Positions 26,048 through 34,874 are shown, counted from the stretch's first letter. The stretch: 53,056 nucleotides of DNA from Deltaproteobacteria bacterium (GCA_018399745.1 JAGYNZ010000019.1:1-53056), one strand, 5' to 3'. Translations and numbers: made by a program. The notes: generated by a model not told the origin, from the sequence alone.

Positions 26048-26920
26048 TTAACGGCTGTCTACATAATTTTTTTTTGATAAAAGGACCGTATGTCCCAGAT
26101 CCTGAACCTCCTCAAAGAGTTCTATGAATGCTTTACGGTCACGTTCTTTGATTATTTTTCTCAAATTTGCTCCATGTTGGCTGAAGGTCTCAAGGACACC
26201 GTCGGTATATGGGTTGGACATCTGAATGGTTGCATAAAGCTCGGGGTCTTGATGATAGAGCCTGGCTAATATCTCCATCTGTTGTTCAAAGCTTGGGGTT
26301 GCAAGCGCCATTATTTGCTTAGGGTCAATACCATGGTCATCCATGGCCTTTCCCAGACAAAGAAGTATGAAATGATTCAGGGCCTGGGTCCATGCCATGG
26401 TGCGGTCGTGTTCTTCGGGCGAAACGACGGATGTAACAGCCCCATGTTTACTGAGCAATCCTTCCCACCAGGTAAACCATCTTTTGCCACGCCCCTTACA
26501 TAGTGCTACCCTTCTGCCTTTCATTGATTTTTCGACCGGTCCGAAAAGCGGATGGGTCCCTGCTATCTCACAGCAGGCACATTCCAACATGCATGCCACC
26601 TGTGACTGCTTCAGTGAACATAAGTCCGTCAAAAAGGAATTTTCCGGGATTATAGGACCTAGTTTGGCCACCACTTTAGGAAATACCTGCATGGGGAGGG
26701 ACAGTATGATGACTTGGCACTGGCGGGCCAGATCCTCGGGACGGAGTTCTGTCTGCATGTCAGAGATGAGTACCGGAAAGCCGGCATCCTGAAAGAATTT
26801 GGCAAACCATCTTCCCATGCGTCCCAGGCCGCCAATGATTCCGACTGTTGGGCGGCTGACATCAGGGGCGAGATCCGTGGGTATTCGAGATTTCACAGTT
26901 TTTAGAAAACTCAGGACCAA
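26048..26920 (-). CDS. tyrA: Prephenate dehydrogenase family protein
   Basis: A 290-aa NAD(P)-dependent oxidoreductase. After a short N-terminal extension it has the Rossmann motif VGIIGGLGRMGRWFAKFF, then ISLPMQVFP-type strands and the TyrA catalytic region AGTHPLFGPVEKSMKGRRVALC with the conserved His. A helical dimerisation domain follows (MAWTQALNHFILLCLGKAM). It converts prephenate (or arogenate) in tyrosine synthesis. There is no fused chorismate mutase or ACT domain, although the TyrA half of E. coli T-protein-type enzymes is the closest look-alike. It overlaps the end of aroC by 10 bp, which supports a shared aromatic pathway operon. Confidence 0.9.
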   Translation of the reverse strand: MVLSFLKTVKSRIPTDLAPDVSRPTVGIIGGLGRMGRWFAKFFQDAGFPVLISDMQTELRPEDLARQCQVIILSLPMQVFPKVVAKLGPIIPENSFLTDLCSLKQSQVACMLECACCEIAGTHPLFGPVEKSMKGRRVALCKGRGKRWFTWWEGLLSKHGAVTSVVSPEEHDRTMAWTQALNHFILLCLGKAMDDHGIDPKQIMALATPSFEQQMEILARLYHQDPELYATIQMSNPYTDGVLETFSQHGANLRKIIKERDRKAFIELFEEVQDLGHTVLLSKKNYVDSR

Positions 26921-27981
26921 TTATCAGGCACAAGGGCCCTTGCTCTCAGTATGTGGTCAGTTAGGACCAGACGAACCATGGCCTCGCACACAGGTACGAT
27001 CCGGGGAATGGCTGAGGCATCATGCCTGCCTCCCACTCTGAGTTTAGATGGTTTCTCCGATATGGTTATAGTATCTTGTTCTTTAGATATAGATGGAATC
27101 GGCTTTACAGCCGCCCTTACGATTATATCATCACCGTTTGATATACCGGCCAGTATTCCTCCTGAGTTATTGCTCAAAAATCCCTCGGGAGCTATAGGGT
27201 CATTGTTTTCTGATCCCAACAGTTCAGCGGACCTGAAGCCGGCTCCAATCTCTACACCCTTTATTGCGCCTATGGACATCAGTCCCTTGGCCAGCTCGGC
27301 ATCGAGCTTGTCAAAGACCGGCTCTCCAAGGCCGGGAGGCACACCTGTTGCCAATATCTCTACAAGTCCTCCAACTGAGTCGCCTTTGGATCTCACCTCT
27401 GCTATTCTTTCCTCCATCCCTTTTGCTGCTTCAAGGTCAGGGCAGAAAAGCCTGTTTTTATAGACCGCATCAAGATCACGTTTTTGTGCCCTTACTTTGC
27501 CCAGGGCCACTGTGTAAGCGATAACCTTGATGCCTAAGGTGTCTAAAAATACCTGGGCTACCGCGGCTGCTGCCACTCTTGCAGCGGTTTCTCTTCCCGA
27601 GGCCCTGCCTCCACCCCTGTGATCGCGAATTCCGTATTTTTTCCAGTAGGTATAGTCGCCGTGACCGGGTCTGAACACGTCCCTTAGCTGATCATAAGCC
27701 TGGCTCTGGGCGTCCTGGTTTCTGATCATCAGTAATATTGGTGTACCCGTAGTCTGTCCCTCAAAGACACCTGAGAGGATTTCTACCATGTCAGGTTCTT
27801 TTCGCCGGCTTTCCGCAGGGCCACCCTTACCAGGCCGCCTTTTGTCAAGAGTCTTTTGAATGATTGTCTTGTCAAGGGTCAGGCACGGTGGGCATCCGTC
27901 TATAACCACGCCCAGGGCGGGACCATGTGACTCTCCCCAGGTGGTTATGCGGAAGTAATGTCCAAATGTATTTCCTGGCAC
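26911..27981 (-). CDS. aroC: Chorismate synthase
   Basis: A 356-aa flavoenzyme catalysing the last step of the shikimate pathway, EPSP to chorismate, with reduced FMN. All signatures are visible: GNTFGHYFRITTWGESHG at the N-terminus, RRPGKGGPAESRRKEPDMVEILSGVFEGQTTGTPI, RPGHGDYTYWKKYGIRDHRGGGRASGRETAARVAAAAVA, and RVGGRHDASAIPRIVPVCEAM near the C-terminus. It is the first gene of the run aroC-tyrA-DUF167. A ribosome-binding site of GGAGT type lies upstream of the ATG. Confidence 0.97.
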   Translation of the reverse strand: MPGNTFGHYFRITTWGESHGPALGVVIDGCPPCLTLDKTIIQKTLDKRRPGKGGPAESRRKEPDMVEILSGVFEGQTTGTPILLMIRNQDAQSQAYDQLRDVFRPGHGDYTYWKKYGIRDHRGGGRASGRETAARVAAAAVAQVFLDTLGIKVIAYTVALGKVRAQKRDLDAVYKNRLFCPDLEAAKGMEERIAEVRSKGDSVGGLVEILATGVPPGLGEPVFDKLDAELAKGLMSIGAIKGVEIGAGFRSAELLGSENNDPIAPEGFLSNNSGGILAGISNGDDIIVRAAVKPIPSISKEQDTITISEKPSKLRVGGRHDASAIPRIVPVCEAMVRLVLTDHILRARALVPDNWS

Positions 27982-28533
27982 CTTTTATTCTGACTCCTTT
28001 CCAGTCTGGATGGTATTTACATACTTACTTTTACCATTGGTCCGCAGTCTATCAAAAAGATTTTCTTTCTCAAGGTTTTTTCTTTACAGTCAGAGGTGGG
28101 CCATTTCATGGTATTTGAATGAAAGGAGTCCAGCTATTGGAATAATAACAGGGGTTTTTATGGTCAGCAATTTTTACAGGCATTTTAAAATACTACACAG
28201 GTTTGGTCTATAAAGACAGGATGCAAAGGCTTAAGGAAGGGAAAAGAATTTTTTATACGAACAGATTTTCTTGTGGATGAAATGTGGAAATTATATTCTA
28301 TTTAATAAACAGAAAAAAATACACTTATATATTTTTTTTGAGAAATGGTACCTGAAATCAAGGATAAATTGGCAAAATATTAAAAGAAAAATTGGTATCC
28401 TTTTTGCTGAATACTCAAATAAAGGAAATGGAATAATACTGATAAATTTGCTGAGGACAATATTACACTGTGAAGTTTGAAATTCATAAGTTAACAATCA
28501 ATGAATTTTTTACCCATGAGGAGGGAAAGTAAA
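27982..28533. other. Divergent A+T-rich intergenic region
   Basis: About 550 bp between aroC (leftward) and the PEP-CTERM-like gene (rightward). It is markedly A+T-rich from about 28240 on. Frames here look like chance. Promoters for both sides are expected but not resolved. Confidence 0.4.
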
Positions 28534-29094
28534 GTGAAAATGATTAAAGGAAAAAGACACCTGATTATATCTATATTGGCCATTATGCTATTTGGGTCGT
28601 ACAGTTCAGTTTGGGCGGCTCTTATCTATGAGACCTGCCATAATCCTGCCTCAGACGTGCTTGTTAACTCAAGCCATCCTTATGCATTCGAGCTGGATTT
28701 GCCCGGATGGGATTTTGAGAAGGGACTTTACACTGTGGCTACATTTGAGCTGACATATGAAAATCAATGTGGACTACCCATAAAAGTATATGCCGCGCAT
28801 CCAAACAATCCGGGAAATTATGATATCTTTTTGGGGGCTATTCCAACCGCTACATATGGGGCATCCGGGACTGAGACCTTTGATCTCCTCTCAGGACTGA
28901 GTGAGGCCGACTTTAATGCCCTTTTTCAGGATCAATCGATTCTCTACGCCCAGACCAATTGTCACTATTACTTTGATAAGGCATGCCTGCATCTTGAGAC
29001 CATATCCACGCCGATCCCGGGAAGCGTTCTGCTTCTGGGTTCCGGTCTGCTTGGCTTGATAGGCCTCGGCCGAAGACGGATGAGGCAGGAGTAA
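28534..29094 (+). CDS. Exported protein with PEP-CTERM-like sorting signal
   Basis: About 186 residues from the GTG at 28534, chosen because AGGAGGG sits 8 bp before it; an ATG at 28540 is the alternative. An N-terminal signal peptide (LIISILAIMLFGSYSSVWA) leads to a Cys-containing beta-rich mature domain. The C-terminus reads STPIPGSVLLLGSGLLGLIGLGRRRMRQE: a Pro motif, a transmembrane stretch and an Arg cluster, which is the tripartite PEP-CTERM design with PIP in place of PEP. Exosortase would cut it for export to the surface or matrix. No exosortase is in the window. The mature domain is not recognised. Confidence 0.75.
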   Translation: MKMIKGKRHLIISILAIMLFGSYSSVWAALIYETCHNPASDVLVNSSHPYAFELDLPGWDFEKGLYTVATFELTYENQCGLPIKVYAAHPNNPGNYDIFLGAIPTATYGASGTETFDLLSGLSEADFNALFQDQSILYAQTNCHYYFDKACLHLETISTPIPGSVLLLGSGLLGLIGLGRRRMRQE

Positions 29095-29625
29095 GACATA
29101 CATAAAAAAGGCCTTCTCAATAGAAGGCCTTTTTTATTTTGGTATTTAAACGCAAGATAATCGTAAGATCACATAAACGCCATTTAAGATTGACAACCCA
29201 TATCATTAAGGTCCATAATAAAAAGTAGAGATTAAAGATCAAGATTAATGAATTCGTAGGGCCTGTACGAGTCGGTGCAGAGTAATATTGGCAGTTGCCG
29301 TTTCAGCCCGGATCACAAAAAGCGATTTCCTGATGCGTCAGGCAAAGTCCAGGCAACCAAGTTGGTTGGTACGTCAACCTGTTAAGGTCAGCCGATCATT
29401 CGGACCGGATCGTGGTCCATTAAAAATAATATACAAAAAGGATTGTATGAAGATATGGGAGGGAAACAGTTTACATCATCCGTCTTTTAAAATATGATTA
29501 AGTTGTTTTCGTCGTATCCGGAGTGGAAATTCTAAATTCTGATTATATAAATTGAGCTGCATGCCTGGTAATACTGAAGGGCAATGAATTGTATTATTAA
29601 AACCAGAGAACGGGAGGAGAGCAAG
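29095..29625. other. Intergenic region
   Basis: About 530 bp, opening with a perfect terminator at 29104-29136. The rest shows small inverted repeats (for example GGTC...GACC near 29390-29413) that hint at leader-RNA structure, but I cannot match it to a known riboswitch. No gene is supported. AACGGGAGGAG at 29610-29620 is the ribosome-binding site of the next gene. Confidence 0.4.
29104..29136 (+). terminator. Intrinsic terminator after PEP-CTERM-like gene
   Basis: AAAAAAGGCCTTCT and AGAAGGCCTTTTTT form a perfect stem around CAAT, with U- and A-tracts on both sides. It could terminate transcription in both directions. Confidence 0.93.
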
Positions 29626-30453
29626 ATGAAGAAAATTTTCGGCTTAGGAGTGGCGCTGGCGCTTTTAATGGGCAGTATAGCCTCGGTTGCGGCATGGGAG
29701 TTTGTTAGTGCTCCAGGGGCATATACCATGCTCCAGCAGTCTGACACCTACCTGCTGGATGTGAGGACGCCTTACGAATGGTATTGGGCAGGTCACCCTG
29801 GAGATGATGGAACCAGCGGGGCATTTTTAGAGGGAAAGGTCATTAATATCCCCTTTTGGTTGTGGGATTATGATCCGGCGACCAGCCAGTATACGTGGAT
29901 TCAGCGACCCTACATATTTTTTGTCGAGGAGGTGGTAAGACAGTTTGATGTTAATGATACCCTCATTATCATGTGCAAGACCGATGGACGGGGTGGTTAT
30001 GCCGCAGATGCATTAGAGGACCCGCTTCCTATATTTGAACGCCTGGAAGAGCTGGGCTTCTATAATCTTTACAATTTAGGTGGAGGATTTCTCAGCCCTG
30101 GTAAAGTACACGACGGTGTAACCTACATTGGATGGGTAGACTCAGGGCTGCCTTATAACACCAATCTTGATGGAATATGGGAAGAAACCCAGGGTCTGGT
30201 AAAGGCCGATATATTTTTCGACTGGCTTGAGTTTGCATATATAGATGTGCTTAATCCATGCCCCCTGCCAATTCAAACAGGTTCGGAAACCCAGGAAATT
30301 GCCGGGATTTTTTACCGGTATTATAGCAGTACAGGCATCTATGTCGCAGTGGTTGAAGATGACTTTTATGTTTATGATGAGTCGGGTGGATTACAGAATG
30401 CGGGCACAGTAGACGACTGGGCGAATGTGCTGTGGACACAGTTCAGCAACTAA
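29626..30453 (+). CDS. Exported rhodanese-like protein
   Basis: About 275 residues from the ATG at 29626, which is preceded by GGGAGGAG. An N-terminal signal peptide (GVALALLMGSIASVAA) is followed by a rhodanese domain: TYLLDVRTPYEWYWAGHPGD, KVINIPFWLWD, then the active-site loop LIIMCKTDGRGGYAADAL with Cys117 and a concluding YNLYNLGGGF strand. The C-terminal ~80 residues form an extra domain I do not recognise (QEIAGIFYRYYSSTGIYVAVVEDDFYVYDESGG). It should transfer or bind sulfane sulfur in the periplasm. A terminator follows at 30493. Confidence 0.85.
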   Translation: MKKIFGLGVALALLMGSIASVAAWEFVSAPGAYTMLQQSDTYLLDVRTPYEWYWAGHPGDDGTSGAFLEGKVINIPFWLWDYDPATSQYTWIQRPYIFFVEEVVRQFDVNDTLIIMCKTDGRGGYAADALEDPLPIFERLEELGFYNLYNLGGGFLSPGKVHDGVTYIGWVDSGLPYNTNLDGIWEETQGLVKADIFFDWLEFAYIDVLNPCPLPIQTGSETQEIAGIFYRYYSSTGIYVAVVEDDFYVYDESGGLQNAGTVDDWANVLWTQFSN

Positions 30454-30492
30454 CCGAATAAGTACAGATAAAGTACCAGGCATGCAGCCGGA

Positions 30493-30521
30493 GGCAGGGT
30501 CATTATGTCCCTGCCTTTTTT
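30493..30521 (+). terminator. Intrinsic terminator after exported rhodanese
   Basis: GGCAGGG (30493-30499) pairs with CCCTGCC (30509-30515) around a 9-nt loop and is followed by TTTTTT. Confidence 0.92.
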
Positions 30522-30524
30522 ATG

Positions 30525-30649
30525 GGCAGCAACTGTTTGTTGGATTGGACCTGGTTCTGAGATATTGAGTGATTTTATTAGAATTCAGGTGGTTTGTCAG
30601 GACATTTTTTCCGCCGCCTGAGGATGAGCCGCAATGTGACCACATCGGC
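30525..30649 (+). repeat. 125-bp direct repeat, copy 1
   Basis: From GGCAGCAACTGTTTGTTGGA to the ACATCGGC end, this segment matches 38390-38514 over 125 bp without gaps, with about 11 substitutions (about 91% identity by hand count). Both copies have the same orientation. It begins right after the terminator of the exported rhodanese gene and ends where a broken flavodoxin-like gene begins. It carries no obvious gene and could be the end of a former mobile element or a recombination scar. Confidence 0.88.
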
Positions 30650-30725
30650 AACGAAAATACTTGCAGCTTTATTTTCAGTATTATTGATTTATAGGCTTTT
30701 GGGTATTTCTATTTTATCTTCGATA

Positions 30726-31138
30726 TCGAAAACTGCTTTCCGATCTGAGTCGCTTTGGATGGGAATCCTGGAGAAAAATGGGGTTTCAGTGGATGTGATC
30801 AGGGCGGTGGACCACCAGATAGCTCCAGGGGTCTATCCGGATATGACCGAGCATGGCGTGGAAAGGGACGTTTGGACTGAGATATATAAGAAGGTCCTTG
30901 CCTCCGATATCCTTGTCAATGGATAGGGGAGGTAGATCCGGGTCTCTCCTGTCTCGACCCCGGTTCCGGCGGTCCGGAGAACGATTTCACAAACCGCAAC
31001 CAACCTTTATGACCTGGAACCTTCTTCATATGGCAAGAATGCTCAAGAACATGGGTGGAATACCCGCTCACGGCAACCAGCGTTCACTTTGGGAAAGCGG
31101 TTGCAGATTCGACCAGCCCAACCCTGAGTACCGCTGAG
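30726..31138 (+). pseudogene. Broken flavodoxin-like NADPH-dependent FMN reductase
   Basis: Two pieces of one gene in different frames. The first piece (30726-30926) reads LWMGILEKNGVSVDVIRAVDHQIAPGVYPDM...WTEIYKKVLASDILVNG, typical of the N-terminal half of flavodoxin-fold FMN reductases. The second (about 31005-31138), shifted by one frame, reads NLLHMARMLKNMGGIPAHGNQRSLWESGCRFDQPNPEYR, the conserved C-terminal end of the same family. The middle, including the second part of the flavin site, is mostly missing or scrambled, so the gene has lost sequence as well as frame. It sits between the 125-bp repeat and eanB. Confidence 0.8.
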
Positions 31139-31161
31139 TTAAGGGAAACAGAGGAATTTTC

Positions 31162-32451
31162 ATGTCAGACAGAATAAAGACTATCAATACACAGGAGCTG
31201 TTTGAACTGCTCGGCCGACCGGATACGGTACTGGTCGATGCAAGGAGGCCGGATGCCTACAATGGGTGGAGGCTGAAAGCTGAGAAGAGAGGCGGCCACG
31301 TCAGCGGGGCCAGGAACCTCTGGGCGGGCTGGACCGGCGCGGAATACTGGAAGGACATCCTTGCAGGAAAGGAAATTGACAGAAAAAGCCGGATCGTCAT
31401 CTACGGCTACGATGATGAGGAAGCCCAAGGTGTTGCGGAAGCTTTGATCGAAGAGGGCTACGATGATATCCTGATCTACGAAGGCTTTCTGAAGGAGTGG
31501 TCGGCAAACCCTGGACTGCCCATGGAACACCTTCCCAGGTTCCGGCACCTTGTACACCCGGAGTGGTTGAGCAAGTTGCTGAAGGGGGAGAGTCCGGAAG
31601 AACATGATGGAACCAGGTTCGTTGTATGTCATGCCCATTACAGAAATCCGGACGATTACGCCCTGGGGCACATTGAAAATGCCATTCCCCTGGATACCCT
31701 GGAACTGGAGGAGCGGCATCTATGGAACCGACGGACTCCGCAGGAACTGAGAAATTCCTTGGAAAAAAACGGCATAACTCATGATACCACAGTGATCACC
31801 TACGGCAGGTTTTCCGACCCGGACAAACGGGATCCGTTCCCTGGCAGCAACGCCGGGCAGATAGCTGCTATTCGGTGCGCCGTGATTATGATGTACGCCG
31901 GTGTCCGGGACGTGAGGGTCCTGAACGGAGGGCTCATGTCCTGGATAGCCAGCGGCTTCGATATATCAACTGATACGCTGACTCCCGAAAGGGTAAATGA
32001 TTTCGGGGCGGATATTCCCGGCCGTCCCGGTATAATGGTGGGTATTCCCGAGGCGAAGGAACTGCTTGCCTCCCGGGAAGGAGAACTGGTCAGCGTTCGA
32101 AGCTGGAAGGAATTCATAGGAGAGGTTAGCGGCTATAACTATATAGATGTGAAGGGACGAATACCCGGCGCCATCTTCGGTGACTGCGGAAGCGACGCCT
32201 ACCACATGGAAAATTTCCGGAACCCTGATCACACAACTCGGGAATACGGCGAGATAGAGCGGAACTGGATAAAATCAGGTATCACGAGGGACAAGCGGAT
32301 CGCGTTTTATTGCGGTACCGGCTGGAGGGCCAGTGAAGCGTTCCTGAACGCCTACCTTCTCGGATGGAATGATATTGCTGTATTTGACGGCGGATGGATG
32401 GAGTGGAGCAATGATCCCTCCAACCCCATCGAAGTCGGCATCCCGGAATAG
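31162..32451 (+). CDS. eanB: EanB-like multi-domain rhodanese (hercynine sulfurtransferase)
   Basis: 429 residues made of three rhodanese-fold repeats (~5-120, ~130-275, ~285-425). The first two lack the active Cys (IVIYGYDDEEAQ and VITYGRFSDP). The third has IAFYCGTGWRASE with Cys384. This architecture, with one active CGTGWR loop in the last domain, matches EanB of Chlorobium limicola, which places sulfur from polysulfide directly on hercynine to form ergothioneine without oxygen. The next gene, 12 bp on, encodes a histidine-betaine-forming methyltransferase, which fits the EanA/EanB pair. Preceded by AAACAGAGGA. The enzyme assignment is by motif and context, not by test. Confidence 0.82.
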   Translation: MSDRIKTINTQELFELLGRPDTVLVDARRPDAYNGWRLKAEKRGGHVSGARNLWAGWTGAEYWKDILAGKEIDRKSRIVIYGYDDEEAQGVAEALIEEGYDDILIYEGFLKEWSANPGLPMEHLPRFRHLVHPEWLSKLLKGESPEEHDGTRFVVCHAHYRNPDDYALGHIENAIPLDTLELEERHLWNRRTPQELRNSLEKNGITHDTTVITYGRFSDPDKRDPFPGSNAGQIAAIRCAVIMMYAGVRDVRVLNGGLMSWIASGFDISTDTLTPERVNDFGADIPGRPGIMVGIPEAKELLASREGELVSVRSWKEFIGEVSGYNYIDVKGRIPGAIFGDCGSDAYHMENFRNPDHTTREYGEIERNWIKSGITRDKRIAFYCGTGWRASEAFLNAYLLGWNDIAVFDGGWMEWSNDPSNPIEVGIPE

Positions 32452-32463
32452 CCGAGTAAGAAT

Positions 32464-33441
32464 ATGCTTTCGGACCGCATCAGGTTCACCACCTGCTACA
32501 GGGCCCTCTCAGGGGAGGATGTCAGAGCTGAGATACTGGACGGCCTGCTGAGACCTCCCAGATCGATACCGTCAAAGTACTTCTACGACGGGGCGGGTTC
32601 ACGACTCTTCGAGAAGATCACCACGCTCACTGAATACTATCTCACCAGCACGGAAAAAGCTATAATGCAGGATGTTTTCCCGTCCATAGCGGAAGATATC
32701 GGTAGTATCGACATCATCGAACTCGGCAGCGGGGACTGCTCAAAGATTACTATCCTTCTGGATTGCATACCGAATGACCTGATGGCCGGAATACGTTACA
32801 TACCTGTAGATATCAGCAGATCAGCCGTCATGAAATCCTCGACAACCCTTCTGGAACGCTACCCGGATCTTCAGATCCATGGTTTGATAGCTGATTTCCA
32901 GAATGACATTCAGTCAATACCTGATGGAGCAGGAAGAATTGTCTGCTTCTTCGGAAGCACTATAGGCAACTTGGAAAGAAATGAAGCGAAACGGTTTATG
33001 AACCGTATTAAAAGCATAATGATGCCCGGTGACCGCCTGCTTCTCGGACTTGACATGGTCAAGAATACTCAGGTTCTCGAGCGGGCCTACAATGATGACA
33101 GCGGTCACACCGCTGAATTCAACCGCAACATACTGAAAGTAGTCAACAGATTACTCAGAAGCGATTTTGAGCCATCCCGTTTTGACCATTCGGCTTACTT
33201 CAATTCAGAAGAGAACAGGATAGAGATGCACCTTGTGGCGTCGGAGAATACCACTGTAAACAGTCCCTTCATATCAGAACCGCTCATACTTGAAAAGGGG
33301 GAATCGATACGCACCGAGAACTCATACAAGTATACGATGGACGATATAGCTGCGTTATCATCGATCAGCGGTCTTCAGATCAGTAATGTTTTCGCTGATG
33401 AGAGGGAATGGTTCTCACTGGTGGAGTTCTCCGCCGAATAG
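32464..33441 (+). CDS. eanA: EanA-like L-histidine N-alpha-methyltransferase
   Basis: A 325-aa SAM-dependent methyltransferase of the EgtD type. It begins with the typical RPPRSIPSKYFYDGAGSRLFEKITTLTEYYLTSTEKAI segment and then shows the SAM-binding IIELGSGDCSKITILLD, CFFGSTIGNLERNEAKRFM, LLLGLDMVKN, NRIEMHLVASE and a C-terminal GESIRTENSYKYT loop that helps bind the histidine. It should trimethylate histidine to hercynine, the substrate of EanB. It lies 12 bp after eanB. The gene is intact although surrounded by broken genes. Ribosome-binding site weak, so translation may be coupled to eanB. Confidence 0.85.
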   Translation: MLSDRIRFTTCYRALSGEDVRAEILDGLLRPPRSIPSKYFYDGAGSRLFEKITTLTEYYLTSTEKAIMQDVFPSIAEDIGSIDIIELGSGDCSKITILLDCIPNDLMAGIRYIPVDISRSAVMKSSTTLLERYPDLQIHGLIADFQNDIQSIPDGAGRIVCFFGSTIGNLERNEAKRFMNRIKSIMMPGDRLLLGLDMVKNTQVLERAYNDDSGHTAEFNRNILKVVNRLLRSDFEPSRFDHSAYFNSEENRIEMHLVASENTTVNSPFISEPLILEKGESIRTENSYKYTMDDIAALSSISGLQISNVFADEREWFSLVEFSAE

Positions 33442-33640
33442 AGCCTTCTCCAGCTTGATATCACTTGAGACATATACACAGTATCTCAATGCTGGTGACA
33501 TCATCGCTTTTGAAATCGATAGCGAAATTAAGAGCAAAGAACTGTCGGGATTGACAGAACCTTCGGTTGTTAGGATGAAGCTATTTACCCTCGACAACAG
33601 GTTTATAATTAGAAAAATTGGTCATTTATCAAAGCGGACC
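33439..33640 (+). pseudogene. C-terminal fragment of PemK/MazF-like toxin
   Basis: Starting inside the eanA stop region, the frame reads ISLETYTQYLNAGDIIAFEIDSE then SGLTEPSVVRMKLFTLDNRFIIRKIGHLSK, a close match to the C-terminal half of PemK/MazF endoribonuclease toxins (LxxPSVVR...TLD...KIG.LS). The N-terminal half, with the catalytic Arg, and any start signal are missing, and the frame runs into unrelated residues after LSKRT. A remnant, with no antitoxin gene nearby. Confidence 0.7.
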
Positions 33641-33917
33641 GCCTGGACGTTCCCCTGCCGGGTTGCTGCCGGATTCTGGCTCATCAGCAGGAAGTCTGCG
33701 AACATCCTTCCTCGGCAAGCGCTTTGAACCCTTTGAAATCTCCCGGCACCACCCGCGAGCTTGCCTTGACCTCCACAGCGGTTTTTACACCAATGAGAAA
33801 ATCCACCTCGTGGCCGTGTGTCGATCGCCAGTATGTAAAAGGAGGCTTTATCCTGCTGTAGCTCAGGTACGCCCGGATCTCCATGCCGATGAACTGCTCA
33901 AAGCTCCTGCCGTACAA
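33615..33917 (-). pseudogene. C-terminal fragment of DUF4143-type AAA ATPase
   Basis: On the minus strand, 33917-33684 reads YGRSFEQFIGMEIRAYLSYSRIKPPFTYWRSTHGHEVDFLIGVKTAVEVKASSRVVPGDFKGFKALAEEG, the C-terminal DUF4143 nuclease-like domain of the common AAA+DUF4143 proteins (EVDFLIG, AVEVKAS). After AEEG the frame is lost. A shifted frame continues LLMSQNPAATRQGNVQAV, which would be the expected final strands. The ATPase half is absent. A decayed remnant, ending close to the PemK fragment in a convergent arrangement. Confidence 0.75.
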
Positions 33918-33974
33918 AAAAAAGCGGCAAAGCGATTTTCTCTATTGCCGCCTGTAACGATAATGAAGTGAAAA

Positions 33975-34439
33975 ATAAACGGTTCCCTGCTATCAGGAGC
34001 TAAGGGACGCATCGGCCCTGCTTGGTCTGTTGAAAGCCACGGTATAACACCCGGGCATGGGCGTTGATCTTATGGGGTAAAAGTCCCCTGTATGTGAACC
34101 CCGCTCCGTCATTTCATGATGGTAGCTAAAGCACTGGCTGAAGGCAGGGGCGATTTCGCGAGATGGCACAGGATCAAAAAGTGGATACCAGCAAAGGCCG
34201 TTTTGCTGGGGTTTCGCTTGGCCGGGGATTTGTGCTGGAAAAATTCATCCTCGATTATTCTTTATCTTCTTTTGGAGAAGTCGGGACACTCAATCGACTC
34301 ACGCTTAGCGGTATGTTTTAAAAGAAGGGCTGACTTTCGAACTTCAAAATCAACACAAACGTGTTTTTTGCTTATAACAACTGAAAGTTTTATGATATTT
34401 TATTCATTGGTTTAAAGTGAGAATATTGAGGGAGAAGAT
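33975..34439. other. Non-coding segment rich in hairpins
   Basis: About 465 bp without a convincing gene (a frame at 34116-34415 has no protein-like features). It contains several short stable hairpins: GGGG-TAAAAGT-CCCC at about 34075-34089, and CCAGCAAA-(6 nt)-TTTGCTGG at 34188-34209. The mix of stems and tetraloop-like linkers resembles part of a structured RNA such as a group II intron domain, but no intron-encoded protein or domain V was recognised. The strand is unknown. AGGGAGAAG before 34440 serves cutA. Confidence 0.35.
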
Positions 34440-34763
34440 ATGCCAGAAGAAATCATCATTTTTATAACCGCCGGGAATAAGACCGAAGCCAACCAAATTG
34501 CCAAAGTTCTCATTCAGGAAAAACTGGCTGCGTGTGTTAATATGATTGATCAGGTGGAGTCAGTTTTTAAATGGCAAAATCAGGTATCGCAGGAAAAAGA
34601 AATTTTGATGATAGTCAAAAGCATCAGCCGCAATATGGACAAGATAATTACCACGGTTAAGCAAAACCACAGTTACGACGTGCCCGAAATTATTGCGATG
34701 CCGATTATTTCCGGGTCAAAGGAGTATCTGTCGTGGCTGCGCGAAGAATCGTCCGGCAGGTGA
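34440..34763 (+). CDS. cutA: Divalent-cation tolerance protein CutA1
   Basis: A 107-aa trimeric alpha/beta protein. Signatures are IIFITAGNKTEANQIAKVLIQEKLAACVNMI, VESVFKWQNQVSQEKEILMIVKS and the C-terminal VPEIIAMPIISGSKEYLSWLRE. CutA1 is linked to copper and other divalent cation tolerance, though its exact action remains unclear. Length is normal and the frame is intact. GAGGGAGAAG lies just before the ATG. It stands alone among broken genes. Confidence 0.93.
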   Translation: MPEEIIIFITAGNKTEANQIAKVLIQEKLAACVNMIDQVESVFKWQNQVSQEKEILMIVKSISRNMDKIITTVKQNHSYDVPEIIAMPIISGSKEYLSWLREESSGR

Positions 34764-34874
34764 CGGAATATCAAATAAAATAATCTGTATAAAACAAAAA
34801 TCTTAGTTTTTTGAAATATTTCCCATTTTACACTGGTCTATCTATATAAATCGAAAAATGAACGAGCTGAGCGC

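Noticed and set aside
29200-29600. Riboswitch (for example cyclic-di-GMP type) before the exported rhodanese gene
   Set aside because: Some paired segments are present, but the conserved core sequences of known classes were not found.
33975-34215. Group II intron
   Set aside because: It resembles domain I only in feel. No reverse transcriptase, no domain V and no clear boundaries were found, so I list it only as structured non-coding DNA.
34116-34415. Reading frame of 99 codons upstream of cutA
   Set aside because: Composition and lack of any motif or ribosome-binding site suggest chance. It overlaps the hairpin-rich segment.
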